Assembly (NCBI RefSeq): GCF_036884295.1
Contig: NZ_CP145608.1
Coordinates: forward strand, 1,302,001 to 1,366,000
DNA length: 64,000 nt
From: Brochothrix thermosphacta DSM 20171 = FSL F6-1036
Lineage (GTDB): Bacteria; Bacillota; Bacilli; Lactobacillales; Listeriaceae
Direction of reading: 5' to 3'
Shown in pieces: positions 27,826 to 37,287 of this stretch. Each line of letters opens with the position of its first letter. Within the stretch, counting starts at the first letter, position 1. The notes beneath the pieces are model-generated. The model was not told the DNA's origin. It searched no databases and was given only the letters and a program-made list of their open reading frames with translations. The translations under genes were made by a program, and so were the position numbers.

Positions 27826-28785
27826 TTAATTATCTTTTGATTGTCCGTTAAAAAAGTCACGCGTGTTAATTTCATCCAACTTCAACTGTTCAACCAATCC
27901 TTCAATGCCGTTAAATTTCAATTCTGGACGGAAATATTTATGCCATTCAATGATCACTTCTTCGCCATATATTTGATCATTAAAATCAAGAATATAAACC
28001 TCTGTCGAGAGAATTTTTTCATCTTTAAATGTGATATTATAGCCTACGCTTGTCATACTTTCATAACAGACGCCGTTAACAAGAATACGCGTTGCGTAGA
28101 CACCGATTGGCGGCAACATCAGATCATGGTCAGTTAAAATGTTGGCAGTTGGGAAACCGATGGTCCGGCCACGTTTATCGCCGTGAATAACAGTTCCTTT
28201 TGTTTCATAAGGACGTCCCAATAGTTTAGTCACAGCTTCCATATCACCTTCGTTTAAATAACGACGGATCACAGTTGAACTGACTTTATCGTTCATATCG
28301 CTTAATTTACCAACTGTTGTCACTTCAAATTGTCCATTGCCATACTCGGCTAGTTGTTCCATTTTACCAGCGCCAAATTTACCATATGAATAATCAAAGC
28401 CAGCAACAACATGCACAGCTCCTAATTCAGAAATGTACTGTTGTACAAATTCTTCAGGAAGCAAGCTTGAAAAATGTGAAGTGAAACGTGTGACGTATAA
28501 TATATCAACGCCTAATTTTGCCATTTCATCGCCCTTTTGAGCGAGTGGCGTTAAGTATTTGACTGTTTTTTTCACTTTGCTTAATACCATTGATGGATGT
28601 GGATCAAATGTCATTACTGCGCATTTAATGCCACGTTTTTTCGCTTCTGCTGCAGCTTCTCGAATAACAGCTTGATGGCCACGATGCACGCCATCAAAAA
28701 AACCTAGTGCAAGTACAATCGGTTCTGTTGTTTTAAATTCAGCAGCCAACGGGTGATGTAAACGTTTAATTTCCAATAATGTCAA
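27826..28785 (-). CDS. ribF: Bifunctional riboflavin kinase/FMN adenylyltransferase
   Basis: 319 aa. The N-terminal half is the nucleotidyltransferase (LGFFDGVHRGHQAVI and MTFDPHPSMVL), the C-terminal half the flavokinase (GDKRGRTIGFPTANI and YGEEVIIEWHKYFRPELKF). It makes FMN and then FAD from riboflavin. It sits in the usual truB-ribF order, 24 bp after truB. Confidence 0.95.
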   Translation of the reverse strand: MTLLEIKRLHHPLAAEFKTTEPIVLALGFFDGVHRGHQAVIREAAAEAKKRGIKCAVMTFDPHPSMVLSKVKKTVKYLTPLAQKGDEMAKLGVDILYVTRFTSHFSSLLPEEFVQQYISELGAVHVVAGFDYSYGKFGAGKMEQLAEYGNGQFEVTTVGKLSDMNDKVSSTVIRRYLNEGDMEAVTKLLGRPYETKGTVIHGDKRGRTIGFPTANILTDHDLMLPPIGVYATRILVNGVCYESMTSVGYNITFKDEKILSTEVYILDFNDQIYGEEVIIEWHKYFRPELKFNGIEGLVEQLKLDEINTRDFFNGQSKDN

Positions 28786-28809
28786 TCCTTTCTATGATGG
28801 GTTCAATCC

Positions 28810-29739
28810 TTAGTTTGAACCGTTTGTTTTAAGAATCATTTTTTCTGGTTTCCACATGCCCTCTTTGCGTGGGTGCGGTTTGTAAACAGCGACTAAAACA
28901 TCATTATAAAGCAATGCACGAAGTTCGACTGTATCGCCTGGCTTAACTTGTACTTCTTCTTCTGTTAATGATCCACCGTGTTTAACGGTTGAATGGGCAG
29001 CATCTGAAAGATTTATTTTTGTTAAGTTTTGTACCGCTAACATCATATCATATAAAAAGTCTGCTGGCGTGTCTGTTGCTTTCCACTCGTTTAATTCTTC
29101 AAGCGTTATACAATCTTCACGCGTAAAAGTGCCACTCATTGTACGTACAAGGTCTTCCATATGTGCCGGGTAACCTAATAGTTCACCGAGCATTACTACT
29201 AATGTACGGACGTATGTGCCTTTACTACAGTCAATTCGAATTTTAAAGCTAGGGTTCTCAGCATTAACGACACCTGAATCTAAGCGTTCTAATGCATGAA
29301 TTGTCACTTGACGCTCAGGGCGTTCTACTTCAATGCCAAGGCGTGCGTATTCATACAGTTTCCGACCATTTACTTTGACAGCTGAAAACATCGGTGGGAT
29401 CTGTGTAATTTCTCCGGTCAATGCGTTTAAAGCAGCTTGAACGGCATCTGGGCTAATATCTGTGGTAAGCGCCTTTGTTTCAACAACTTCTCCCGTCGCA
29501 TCTTCCGTTGTAGTGGTACTCCCAAGACAAATCGTTGCCTCATACATTTTTCCAGTAGCCGTCATATACTCGGATAATTTGGTAGCCTTACCGATCATAA
29601 TCGGTAAAACACCTGTTACAGCTGGGTCAAGTGTGCCGGTATGACCGACTTTTTTTGTACCTAAAATCTTGCGCAATTTATAGACGCAATCATGTGAGGT
29701 AATGCCTGCGGGTTTCCACAGTGCTAAAATACCGTTCAT
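28810..29739 (-). CDS. truB: tRNA pseudouridine(55) synthase
   Basis: 309 aa from ATG 29739 (MNGILALWKPAGITSHDCV), with AGGAGGAG upstream. Makes pseudouridine 55 in the T-loop of tRNAs. Catalytic Asp is in GTKKVGHTGTLDPAVTGVLP; KVNGRKLYEYARLGIEVERPERQV and CSKGTYVRTL are also conserved. Part of the nusA-infB-rbfA-truB-ribF series. Confidence 0.95.
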   Translation of the reverse strand: MNGILALWKPAGITSHDCVYKLRKILGTKKVGHTGTLDPAVTGVLPIMIGKATKLSEYMTATGKMYEATICLGSTTTTEDATGEVVETKALTTDISPDAVQAALNALTGEITQIPPMFSAVKVNGRKLYEYARLGIEVERPERQVTIHALERLDSGVVNAENPSFKIRIDCSKGTYVRTLVVMLGELLGYPAHMEDLVRTMSGTFTREDCITLEELNEWKATDTPADFLYDMMLAVQNLTKINLSDAAHSTVKHGGSLTEEEVQVKPGDTVELRALLYNDVLVAVYKPHPRKEGMWKPEKMILKTNGSN

Positions 29740-29754
29740 TAGTCTCCTCCTCAA

Positions 29755-29803
29755 AAATAAAAACGCCCGCATACGTCGATAAACCTACGTTTGACAAGCG
29801 TTT
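29755..29803 (-). terminator. Stem-loop with T-run between rbfA and truB
   Basis: On the minus strand AAAACGC pairs with GCGTTTT, with an inner AACGTA/TACGTC pairing, followed by TTTTTATTTTT. It lies inside an operon, so it may give partial termination or mark mRNA processing. Confidence 0.55.
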
Positions 29804-29820
29804 TCTATATGTTACATTAA

Positions 29821-30168
29821 TTAATCATTTTTGTTTAAGTTACGTAATAACTCATCAATATGGTTACCGTATTCTACTGATGCATCAATTTCAAAAAAGA
29901 TTTCTGGAACGATACGTAAACGAATACGTTTACCAATTTCAGTGCGAATAAAGCCTTTAGATTTCTCTAAAGCAGCCATGCTGTTTTCTTTATCTTTTTC
30001 ATGTCCCATAACAGAGACATAGACATTCGCTTGTGATAAATCACCAGTCACACGAACATCAGTTACTGTTACAAACCCAAGATTAGGATTTTTTAGCTTT
30101 TGGCTAATAATTTCGCCTAATTCTTTTTTCATTTGATCGCCTACGCGTTCTGCACGTAAATTACTCAT
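29821..30168 (-). CDS. rbfA: Ribosome-binding factor A
   Basis: 115 aa single KH-like domain protein that helps 16S rRNA maturation and cold adaptation. Recognised by [41 protein letters not shown] and the [20 protein letters not shown] strand near the end. Follows infB in the standard order. Confidence 0.95.
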   Translation of the reverse strand: MSNLRAERVGDQMKKELGEIISQKLKNPNLGFVTVTDVRVTGDLSQANVYVSVMGHEKDKENSMAALEKSKGFIRTEIGKRIRLRIVPEIFFEIDASVEYGNHIDELLRNLNKND

Positions 30169-30233
30169 CTATTTCACCTCAAGATAGCGTGATAACCCCT
30201 CAATAATTAAGGGGTTTTTCACGACTTATAGTA

Positions 30234-32567
30234 TTATTTTTTCGGTTTACGTTTAATTTCTTCCATGATGTATGCTTCAATGATATCGTCTTCTTTCATA
30301 TCGTTGAAGTTTTCTAATGTTATCCCACACTCGAAACCAGTTGTAACTTCTTTTGCATCGTCTTTGAAACGTTGCAATGAAGCAAGTAAACCATCGAAGA
30401 TAACAATGCCGTTACGGATAACACGGATTTGACTCTTACGTGTAATTTTACCATCCGTTACGTATGTTCCAGCGATAGTACCAATTTTAGATACTGAGTA
30501 AGTTTGACGGATGATTGCTTTACCAATCACTTTCTCTTCAAACACAGGATCTAACATACCAGTCATTGCTGATTCGATTTCATCAATTGCGTTGTAGATA
30601 ATGTTGTGTAAACGGATATCTACTTTTTCGATTGATGCAGCTTCTTCAGCTTGAGGTGTTGGACGAACGTTGAAACCAATAACAATTGCATTTGATGCAG
30701 CTGCTAAAGTAACATCTGATTCGTTGATAGCACCAACGGCAGTATGAATAATATCAACACGAACACCTTCAACTTCGATTTTACGTAATGATGCAGCTAA
30801 TGCTTCTGCAGAACCTTGTACATCTGCTTTGATGATAACATTAACATTTTTCATTTCGCCCTCTTTCATTTGTTCGAAGAGGTTTTCTAAGCTTACACGG
30901 TTGTTCGAACGACGATGTTCAACAACAGCACGAGCTTCACGTGTTTCACCAACTGCACGCGCTTGTTTCTCATCAGCGAACACAACGAAGTGATCACCTG
31001 CTTGAGGAACTGCGTTTAAACCAGTGATTTCAACAGGTGTTGAAGGACCAGCAGTTTTAACACGACGACCTAAATCGTTGACCATAACGCGGACACGACC
31101 ATAAGTATGACCAACAACAATTGAGTCAGTAACGTTTAATGTACCATCTTGTACTAATAATGTTGCAATCGGGCCACGGCTCTTATCAAGACGTGCTTCA
31201 ATTACTGAACCAATAGCAGTACGTTTAGGGTTAGCGCGTAATTCTTGTACTTCTGCTACAAGAAGAACCATTTCTAACAACTCGTCTAAGTTTTGACCAA
31301 ATTTAGCTGAAATTGGTACGAAGATTGTATCTCCACCCCAAGATTCAGGTACTAAGCCATGCTCAGTTAAAGCTTGCATTACGTTATCTGGATTTGCATC
31401 CGGTTTATCAATCTTGTTAACCGCAACAATAATTGGAACATCTGCTGCTTTAGCATGGTTGATTGCTTCAATTGTTTGAGGCATAACACCATCATCAGCT
31501 GCTACAACTAAGATTGTAATATCGGTAATTGACGCACCACGAGCACGCATTGTTGTAAAGGCAGCATGTCCCGGTGTATCTAAGAAAGTGATTTTTTTAC
31601 CTTCAAGTTCAAGTTGGTAAGCACCAATATGTTGAGTGATCCCACCAGCTTCACCATCAGTAACTTTTGAGTTACGCAAGTTATCAAGTAAAGTTGTTTT
31701 ACCGTGATCGACGTGTCCCATGATTGTTACAACAGCCGCACGTTCTGTTAAATCTTCAGCTTTTGTTTCTTCATCAAAGTAAAGGTTCAAGTCACTTGTA
31801 TCAACTTTAACTTCTTCTTCAACTTCTACGCCGTAATCTTTACAGATTAATTCAACAGCATCTTTTTCTAATGATTGGTTAATTGTAGCAACAACACCAA
31901 GCATAAATAATTTTTTGATAACTTCTGAAGCTTCACGACCTAATGCTCTAGCTAATTCACTGACTGTCATTGTTTCGTCAATCGTGATTTTTTTAGGAAG
32001 TGGCACTAACATACGTTGTTTTTGAGCAGCAATTTGACTTGCTGATTGTTTTGGTTTGCGACGACGACGGTTGTTGAAACGGTTACCTGGTGTATAACGG
32101 CTGTTACCACCACGGTTGTTTCCTCCGCCAGTTGCTGGAGATGCTGCTGCCGCTGCTTTTGAAGCTGCAGATGGCGCTGGTGCTGCTTTTTTCTCCGTTT
32201 TTTTAGTTGTTGATGCTACAGGTTTTGCTGCAGGCTTGTTTGTTTTAACATCAGCTTTTTTTGTCGATGCATCTACTTTTTTAGCAGCTGGTTTTGCTGC
32301 AGGTTTTGGAGACGGCTTAGACGTTGCTGGCTTATTATTTTTAGTATCCGTTGCTTTTTCCACCTTATCTAACTCTTTAGTTTGAGCTTTATTTTTAGTT
32401 TGTTTAGGTGCTTCAATTTTTGCAGCATCTAATTTTTTCACTACTTCGTCATCTAACATTGACATATGATTGGTTACAGGGATTCCCATGTTATTCAATT
32501 CGTCAATTATTAACTTGTTTGTAACTCGTCTTTTTTTTGCGTATTCATGAATTCTGATTTTCGCCAT
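30234..32567 (-). CDS. infB: Translation initiation factor IF-2
   Basis: 777 aa from ATG 32567 ([20 protein letters not shown]), with GGAGGTG 6 bases upstream. GTPase that brings fMet-tRNA to the 30S subunit. An Ala/Lys/Pro-rich low-complexity N-terminal region (about 65-190) precedes the G domain: G1 [10 protein letters not shown]3 DTPGHAAF, G4 NKID. Domains II to IV follow, including the fMet-tRNA binding C2 domain. Overall layout is normal for Bacilli. Confidence 0.97.
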   Translation of the reverse strand: MAKIRIHEYAKKRRVTNKLIIDELNNMGIPVTNHMSMLDDEVVKKLDAAKIEAPKQTKNKAQTKELDKVEKATDTKNNKPATSKPSPKPAAKPAAKKVDASTKKADVKTNKPAAKPVASTTKKTEKKAAPAPSAASKAAAAASPATGGGNNRGGNSRYTPGNRFNNRRRRKPKQSASQIAAQKQRMLVPLPKKITIDETMTVSELARALGREASEVIKKLFMLGVVATINQSLEKDAVELICKDYGVEVEEEVKVDTSDLNLYFDEETKAEDLTERAAVVTIMGHVDHGKTTLLDNLRNSKVTDGEAGGITQHIGAYQLELEGKKITFLDTPGHAAFTTMRARGASITDITILVVAADDGVMPQTIEAINHAKAADVPIIVAVNKIDKPDANPDNVMQALTEHGLVPESWGGDTIFVPISAKFGQNLDELLEMVLLVAEVQELRANPKRTAIGSVIEARLDKSRGPIATLLVQDGTLNVTDSIVVGHTYGRVRVMVNDLGRRVKTAGPSTPVEITGLNAVPQAGDHFVVFADEKQARAVGETREARAVVEHRRSNNRVSLENLFEQMKEGEMKNVNVIIKADVQGSAEALAASLRKIEVEGVRVDIIHTAVGAINESDVTLAAASNAIVIGFNVRPTPQAEEAASIEKVDIRLHNIIYNAIDEIESAMTGMLDPVFEEKVIGKAIIRQTYSVSKIGTIAGTYVTDGKITRKSQIRVIRNGIVIFDGLLASLQRFKDDAKEVTTGFECGITLENFNDMKEDDIIEAYIMEEIKRKPKK

Positions 32568-32581
32568 GTCGAGCACCTCCG

Positions 32582-32905
32582 TTATTTGTCAGACAGTAAT
32601 GAACGTATTTTCTTGGCAAATCCTCCATCAAGTACTCCTAAAACTACGCGATCAAATTTACCTATCGCAGCGCCTAAAGTTTCACGGGTGCCGAACAAGA
32701 CATAAGGTGTCTCGTAATAAGTACATTTATCGATTAATTTCTTTTGAGTACGTTCTGAAGCATCTGTTGCGATGATGACCAATTTAGCTTTCGATTTTCT
32801 CGCATCTGCAATAACAAAATCTTCACCGGCAGTAATTTTGCCCGCTCGCATTGCCATTCCAATTGACGATAATACGCTATCACTAGTTTGCATTGTTGAC
32901 CTCAT
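32582..32905 (-). CDS. ylxQ: L7Ae-family ribosomal protein (YlxQ)
   Basis: 107 aa, L7Ae/L30e/S12e fold. [20 protein letters not shown] and [19 protein letters not shown] are typical of this K-turn RNA-binding family. It overlaps the end of rnpM by 23 bp and lies 14 bp before infB, as in B. subtilis. Probable RNA-binding role at the ribosome. Confidence 0.9.
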   Translation of the reverse strand: MRSTMQTSDSVLSSIGMAMRAGKITAGEDFVIADARKSKAKLVIIATDASERTQKKLIDKCTYYETPYVLFGTRETLGAAIGKFDRVVLGVLDGGFAKKIRSLLSDK

Positions 32906-33164
32906 TTTCCAAATAAGTTATCACATCATCATAAAATGTAGATAAATCATTTTTAGCATTAAATGCCGTTCCTAAGCTGTTGCGTTTTTTCGCTTTTTTT
33001 GCGACGTCAACAGACTTGGTTATATAAGCGCCACGTCCAGGTAGTTTCCCACCCGGATCAATAGCGATTGTACCATCTTTAGAATAAGTGATTCTAAGCA
33101 AATCTTGCTTAGGTAAACGTTCATTGGTGATGATGCATTTACGTAAAGGCGTTTTTTTCACCAT
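32883..33164 (-). CDS. rnpM: YlxR-family protein (RnpM, RNase P modulator)
   Basis: 93 aa. The YlxR hallmark is present: PLRKCIITNERLPKQDLLRI and GGKLPGRGAYI. Work on B. subtilis links this family to binding and modulation of RNase P RNA. Encoded between nusA and ylxQ in the conserved operon. Confidence 0.9.
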   Translation of the reverse strand: MVKKTPLRKCIITNERLPKQDLLRITYSKDGTIAIDPGGKLPGRGAYITKSVDVAKKAKKRNSLGTAFNAKNDLSTFYDDVITYLENEVNNAN

Positions 33165-33184
33165 GATCTAACCTCCGTTGCCAA

Positions 33185-34378
33185 TTATTCTGCTGTTTTT
33201 TCTGCTGTATCGATATCAACTACAAATGTAGGCGCTGCTTCAACTTCTGCTTCGGTTACTTCTTCAGCAACTTCTACAGGTTCAACAACAGCAACATCTT
33301 CTTCGATAACTGTTTCCCCTTCAACGCGAGGGAAAATACCTAATTCAGCAGCATTTGTTTCGTTTTTGATGTCGATTTTCCAACCAGTTAACTTAGCAGC
33401 AAGACGCGCGTTTTGGCCACGTTTACCAATAGCTAATGATAATTGATAATCTGGAACAACGACAGTTGTTGATTGGTTGTTTTTATCGACCGTTACGTCA
33501 ACAACCTGTGCAGGACTTAACGCATTAGAAACAAATTCTACTGGGTTTTCAGACCATTCAACAATATCAATTTTTTCACCTTTTAACTCATCAACAATCG
33601 CTTGTACACGTTGTCCTTTTGTTCCGACACAAGCACCGACAGCGTCGATTTCAGGATCAGATGAAAAGACAGAGATTTTAGAACGATCGCCAGCTTCACG
33701 TGAAACTGATTTGATTTCAACTAAACCATCATAGATTTCAGGCACTTCAATTTCAAACAAGCGCTTTAACAAACCAGGATGTGTACGAGACACATAGATT
33801 TGAGGACCTTTAGATGTTTTTTCAACTTTCGTAATATAAACTTTGATACGGTCATGTGCATGGTAACGCTCATTAGGCATCTGTTCATTTTTAGAAAGAA
33901 TCGCTTCAACTTTACCTAAGTTAACGTAGATAAAACGTGAATCTTGACGTTCTACAATCCCCGTCATGATATCATCTTCACGATCGATAAACTCGTTATA
34001 AATGATGCCACGTTCAGCTTCACGTACACGTTGTGTAACGACTTGTTTAGCAGTTTGTGCTGCAACACGTCCAAAATCACGTGGTGTCACTTCAATTTCG
34101 ACTGTATCTCCGACATTAAAGGCACTGTTATATTCATGTGCTTGCTCCAATGTAATTTCAAGACGCGAATCAAGAATCTCATCAACAACTTCTTTTTGTG
34201 CAAATACATGCATTGAACCTGTTGTTTGGTTGATATCTACACGTACATTTTGCGCTTGGTCAAAGTTACGTTTGTAAGCAGACTCTAAAGCCGCCTCTAA
34301 TGCTTCAATAATAAAATCTTTGTCAATGCCTTTTTCATTCTCTAAAACCGTAAGAGCATCTAGCAATTCTGTGCCCAT
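33185..34378 (-). CDS. nusA: Transcription termination/antitermination factor NusA
   Basis: 397 aa from ATG 34378, with GGGAGTGG upstream. N-terminal RNA polymerase-binding domain, then S1 (about 135-200) and two KH domains (GACVGTKGQRVQAIVDELKGE and LAIGKRGQNARLAAKLTGW). The protein ends in a Glu/Val-rich acidic tail of about 45 residues rather than extra repeat domains, as usual for Firmicutes apart from the tail's length. Controls pausing and termination. Confidence 0.95.
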   Translation of the reverse strand: MGTELLDALTVLENEKGIDKDFIIEALEAALESAYKRNFDQAQNVRVDINQTTGSMHVFAQKEVVDEILDSRLEITLEQAHEYNSAFNVGDTVEIEVTPRDFGRVAAQTAKQVVTQRVREAERGIIYNEFIDREDDIMTGIVERQDSRFIYVNLGKVEAILSKNEQMPNERYHAHDRIKVYITKVEKTSKGPQIYVSRTHPGLLKRLFEIEVPEIYDGLVEIKSVSREAGDRSKISVFSSDPEIDAVGACVGTKGQRVQAIVDELKGEKIDIVEWSENPVEFVSNALSPAQVVDVTVDKNNQSTTVVVPDYQLSLAIGKRGQNARLAAKLTGWKIDIKNETNAAELGIFPRVEGETVIEEDVAVVEPVEVAEEVTEAEVEAAPTFVVDIDTAEKTAE

Positions 34379-34411
34379 TTTGTCCACTCCCTTATTAAAT
34401 TATCTCACTTG

Positions 34412-34867
34412 TTAAAACTGAATAGCTAAACGCGCCATTGCAATTTTACTAATGTCAAAATCAATGTCTTGGTCATCAATTGTTACAGTGACTGTTTCGC
34501 CATCGTAAGCTTTTAAGTAACCTTCATGCTCTTTGCTATCTTCAAACGGTTCGTACAACTTCACGTTAATGAATTGCCCGATTGCGCGTTCGAAGTCGCG
34601 TTTTTTCTTCAGTGGACGTTCTGCCCCTGGAGATGAAACTTCGAGGAAATAGTTTTGTTCGATTGGATCCAACTCATCTAATTTCTCACTAATTTCACGG
34701 CTAACGGCAGCACATTCTGAAATATCAATGCCTGCTTCCGTATCAACATAGATACGTAAAAACCAATTTGACCCCTCTTTAAGGAATTCCACGTCAACTA
34801 ATTCGACATTTAAGCCGGCAACGATTGGTTCCGCAATTGCTGTGATTTGATCTGTAATTTTACTCAT
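34412..34867 (-). CDS. rimP: Ribosome maturation factor RimP
   Basis: 151 aa with the two-domain RimP layout: LVDVEFLKEGSNWFLRIYVD, SREISEKLDELDPI and the YFLEVSSPGAERPL signature. Needed for 30S maturation. First gene of the nusA-infB operon, preceded by a consensus-like promoter and a leader hairpin. Confidence 0.95.
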   Translation of the reverse strand: MSKITDQITAIAEPIVAGLNVELVDVEFLKEGSNWFLRIYVDTEAGIDISECAAVSREISEKLDELDPIEQNYFLEVSSPGAERPLKKKRDFERAIGQFINVKLYEPFEDSKEHEGYLKAYDGETVTVTIDDQDIDFDISKIAMARLAIQF

Positions 34868-34934
34868 TTCGACCTCCTAACCTATGTTTACAACACGTTG
34901 GATGTAGCCATATTCGTGCTGATGTCAAAACGAA

Positions 34935-34956
34935 AGAGTGGGCGTATACCCACTCT
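34935..34956 (-). promoter_or_regulatory. Leader hairpin before rimP (possible attenuator)
   Basis: AGAGTGGG and CCCACTCT form a perfect stem in the 5' leader of the rimP-nusA operon; on the minus strand TTTCGTTTTG follows. It could cause partial termination between promoter and rimP. NusA feedback is known in other bacteria, but the link here is inferred. Confidence 0.45.
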
Positions 34957-34987
34957 CCGTTGACAACTATCTAAACTTTACATACTA

Positions 34988-35016
34988 AATATAGCATAAA
35001 AACGCTACTGTTGCAA
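34988..35016 (-). promoter_or_regulatory. SigA-type promoter of the rimP-nusA-infB operon
   Basis: On the minus strand TTGCAA, 17 bp, TATATT. The leader to rimP is about 115 nt and contains the hairpin at 34935. Confidence 0.65.
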
Positions 35017-35372
35017 CAATCTGCCTTAAATGTCTGTTGTTGTTCAGACGATGCTAAAAAATAATTAGAAACAACACTAGTAACCTCTCAGTTTTGTTGC
35101 ATTACTTAAATTCTAAACCGCTCTTGAAACACGTAGCATCAAGTATCCCTTTCGATACAGTAACTGTTATCATTTTTAGGGATAAAATAAATATCATTTA
35201 AATATTATTGAATTGGCTAAACCGTTAAGTTCAATTATACTTGTAAGGTAGATAACTTTTAAAGGTTTACATTATATAATGAAGAAAGATAGTTATTCCT
35301 GAAAGAAAGTACTCTCTCTTTTTATAGAAAATAGCCATTATTTGAAATTGACAATGATTAAGGAGGATTCTT
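35017..35372. other. Intergenic region between divergent units
   Basis: AT-rich, no open frame with a ribosome site. A TATAAT at 35275-35280 could be the -10 box for the small membrane gene at 35373, but I cannot assign a good -35 box. Confidence 0.4.
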
Positions 35373-35558
35373 ATGTTTTCTATTTTTGTTAGTATGATTG
35401 ATATCGTAATAATTACGGCAACTGTTTATTTACTACTTAAATTTTTCAATAAAGATACGACTGCCGATAAACAACGTGCTATAGCCATTATTATTACTGC
35501 ACTTGTCTTTATTTACGCGCTTCTTCATTTTTTAAATAGCACGATATTATTTTCATAG
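35373..35558 (+). CDS. Small two-span membrane protein
   Basis: 61 aa with a strong RBS (AAGGAGG). Two hydrophobic segments (about 3-23 and 38-58) flank a short charged loop (KFFNKDTTADKQRA). I do not recognise the family. Followed at once by a bidirectional terminator, so it is a complete one-gene unit next to the envelope-stress operon. Confidence 0.65.
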   Translation: MFSIFVSMIDIVIITATVYLLLKFFNKDTTADKQRAIAIIITALVFIYALLHFLNSTILFS

Positions 35559-35563
35559 ATAGT

Positions 35564-35600
35564 AAAAGGGCATCACTACAAAATATAGTGATGCCCTTTT
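35564..35600. terminator. Bidirectional intrinsic terminator
   Basis: AAAAGGGCATCACTA and TAGTGATGCCCTTTT form a perfect 15-bp stem. It serves the small membrane gene and the converging Asp23-family operon. Confidence 0.9.
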
Positions 35601-35613
35601 TTTACTTTGAAAT

Positions 35614-36159
35614 TTATTCTACACGGTTACTTTCAACCTTATCTTTCACATTTTCAGTCGCTCTCGACGTCGCTTTTTTTACTTTTTCAGTTTGATGACT
35701 TACTGAATGACCTGCTTTTTCAGTAATGTCACTGACACGATCTTGAACAGTCACTGAATCTTCTTCATACTGTTCCTTCGACTTCACATCGACAACATTA
35801 ACATTAACTTCCACAATTTTCAATCCAGTCATATCATCAACATTTTTTTGAATGGCTTGAATGATTTTTTCGAATAAATCAGGAATATTTTTACCATACT
35901 CAACAACAATATCTAAATCAACTGCTACTTGTTTTTTACCTACTTCAACATTAACACCTGTTGTTGTTGAATCTGTGTTGACGAGTTTTTCAGCTATATT
36001 TGAGAAAAAACCACCATCAATTGTCAATAAGCCGCTGACATCTTCCAAAGCAATACCGATGATTTTTTGCAAAACTTTATCTTCGTAAGTTAATTCTTTT
36101 GTGATTGCACCTGTACTCTCTACGTTAGTAGTGTTTGGTTTGTTTGTGAATTCTGTCAT
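35614..36159 (-). CDS. Asp23/Gls24-family envelope stress protein
   Basis: 181 aa. The Asp23 core is clear: GAITKELTYEDKVLQKIIGI, ALEDVSGLLTIDGGF, and VNVEVGKKQVAVDLDIVVEYG. A charged helical tail follows. In Staphylococcus Asp23 is abundant and held at the membrane by AmaP. Here the amaP gene and a DUF2273 gene precede it in the same operon, the known arrangement. Confidence 0.9.
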   Translation of the reverse strand: MTEFTNKPNTTNVESTGAITKELTYEDKVLQKIIGIALEDVSGLLTIDGGFFSNIAEKLVNTDSTTTGVNVEVGKKQVAVDLDIVVEYGKNIPDLFEKIIQAIQKNVDDMTGLKIVEVNVNVVDVKSKEQYEEDSVTVQDRVSDITEKAGHSVSHQTEKVKKATSRATENVKDKVESNRVE

Positions 36160-36179
36160 TTAAAAAACCCCTTTATCAA

Positions 36180-36356
36180 TTATTTTAAATACTTTATTCG
36201 CTTATTGAGATAATAACCTATCATAAACCCACAAAATGTTAAAAATAGTAACAAAATTGTCTTAAAAAAACCGAGCGTTATGAATAATAAAGCAATGACG
36301 AAACCAACTGAAGCGCCAATTAAAGCATACTGATTCTCTTTTATTAATCCTTTCAT
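36180..36356 (-). CDS. DUF2273-type small membrane protein
   Basis: 58 aa: MKGLIKENQYALIGASVGFV, IALLFITLGFFKTILLLFLT, then FCGFMIGYYL and a basic end NKRIKYLK. Two hydrophobic spans. It sits between amaP and the Asp23-family gene, the usual place for DUF2273 proteins. RBS AAGGGAGAC. The sequence is short but context makes it secure. Confidence 0.85.
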   Translation of the reverse strand: MKGLIKENQYALIGASVGFVIALLFITLGFFKTILLLFLTFCGFMIGYYLNKRIKYLK

Positions 36357-36374
36357 ATCAGTCTCCCTTTCTTA

Positions 36375-36956
36375 CTATATTACTCGCTGTTTGCTGCTTG
36401 TTTTGATTTTACGAGGTTTGATTTTCAAACTTAATTGAATGTTTTCAGCCTCTAAGTTCAACATCTGTACGATGTCGCGATGTAATTCTTGCAAGAAAAT
36501 TTTATTTCTCGCTGTGAAATCAGTATCGTCTAATACCTTACAGTGAATCTCGCCTGTGATTTTTTGTTTCTTTGTTTTAACAATAACCGTTGGCGAAACG
36601 TCTTCTAAAAATTGTTTTTGTTTTGCTTTTGTTAAAATGATTGATTCAATCGCTTTCTTTTGAATCTCTAAGGTGTTTTTATTCTCAGAGTATAACGTTA
36701 AAAAACGCTCTTTCGGTGGGATTAAGAAACTAATCACAAAAGCTAAGAATGCTAATGATAATAAACCAAAAGCAATCCAAAACAACACTAAATTATAATA
36801 TGGGACATCGCGAACATAGGTTAATACGTCTCCCACATGAAACGGGGTGTTAGCTGAAGGTTGAACTTGCAAAATTACAAAATAAGCGATTAACATCACT
36901 AATATCGCTAAAAAGCCCATGATAAATTTTTGCGATTTTCTCAACTTGAAATTCAC
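36375..36956 (-). CDS. amaP: Alkaline shock membrane anchor protein AmaP
   Basis: 193 aa. Two N-terminal hydrophobic spans (about 12-33 and 53-78) are followed by a cytoplasmic domain of about 110 residues ending in basic KPRKIKTSSKQRVI. Size, topology and operon position match AmaP, which tethers Asp23 to the membrane. A large inverted repeat lies just upstream. Confidence 0.85.
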   Translation of the reverse strand: MNFKLRKSQKFIMGFLAILVMLIAYFVILQVQPSANTPFHVGDVLTYVRDVPYYNLVLFWIAFGLLSLAFLAFVISFLIPPKERFLTLYSENKNTLEIQKKAIESIILTKAKQKQFLEDVSPTVIVKTKKQKITGEIHCKVLDDTDFTARNKIFLQELHRDIVQMLNLEAENIQLSLKIKPRKIKTSSKQRVI

Positions 36957-36970
36957 CTTCTTTCAAAGAT

Positions 36971-37008
36971 AAGTACTTTTAGTAATAGGTGCACCTACTA
37001 AAAAGTAC
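36971..37008. promoter_or_regulatory. Large inverted repeat upstream of amaP
   Basis: A perfect 12-bp palindrome TAGGTGCACCTA (36986-36997) is nested in a wider pair AGTACTTTTAG / CTAAAAAGTAC. It lies 15-52 bp before the amaP start, so it is either an operator or a hairpin in the 5' leader. Without a T-run it is not a terminator. Confidence 0.55.
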
Positions 37009-37249
37009 CCTTTAAAATTAAAATAAAACTTAAAACAAGCAATTTTTCTAAATTTTTTAGAAAAAAATGAAAAACACCTTGGGAATTAGAGCTGTTATCG
37101 ACAGTTAGCTATCATTCAAAAAAAGCGATTAAAAAACACTTAATTTGTTTTTTCGAGTGACAAGATAGTATCTTTTGAGACGATTTTTATGACATACATT
37201 TTATGTCGCACCGATTGAATATCATAAAGCTAGCAGAATTAAAACATAA

Positions 37250-37279
37250 CAAAAGACCTACTCGCAATGAGCAGGTCTT
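37250..37279 (-). terminator. Intrinsic terminator of polC
   Basis: On the minus strand AAGACCTGCTC pairs with GAGTAGGTCTT, followed by TTG and an AT-rich stretch. It lies 9 bp after polC. Confidence 0.75.
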
Positions 37280-37287
37280 CTGTTTTT

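Noticed and set aside
32116-32385. Ala/Gly-rich frame opposite the infB N-terminal region
   Set aside because: Antisense shadow of the Ala/Lys/Pro-rich linker of IF-2.
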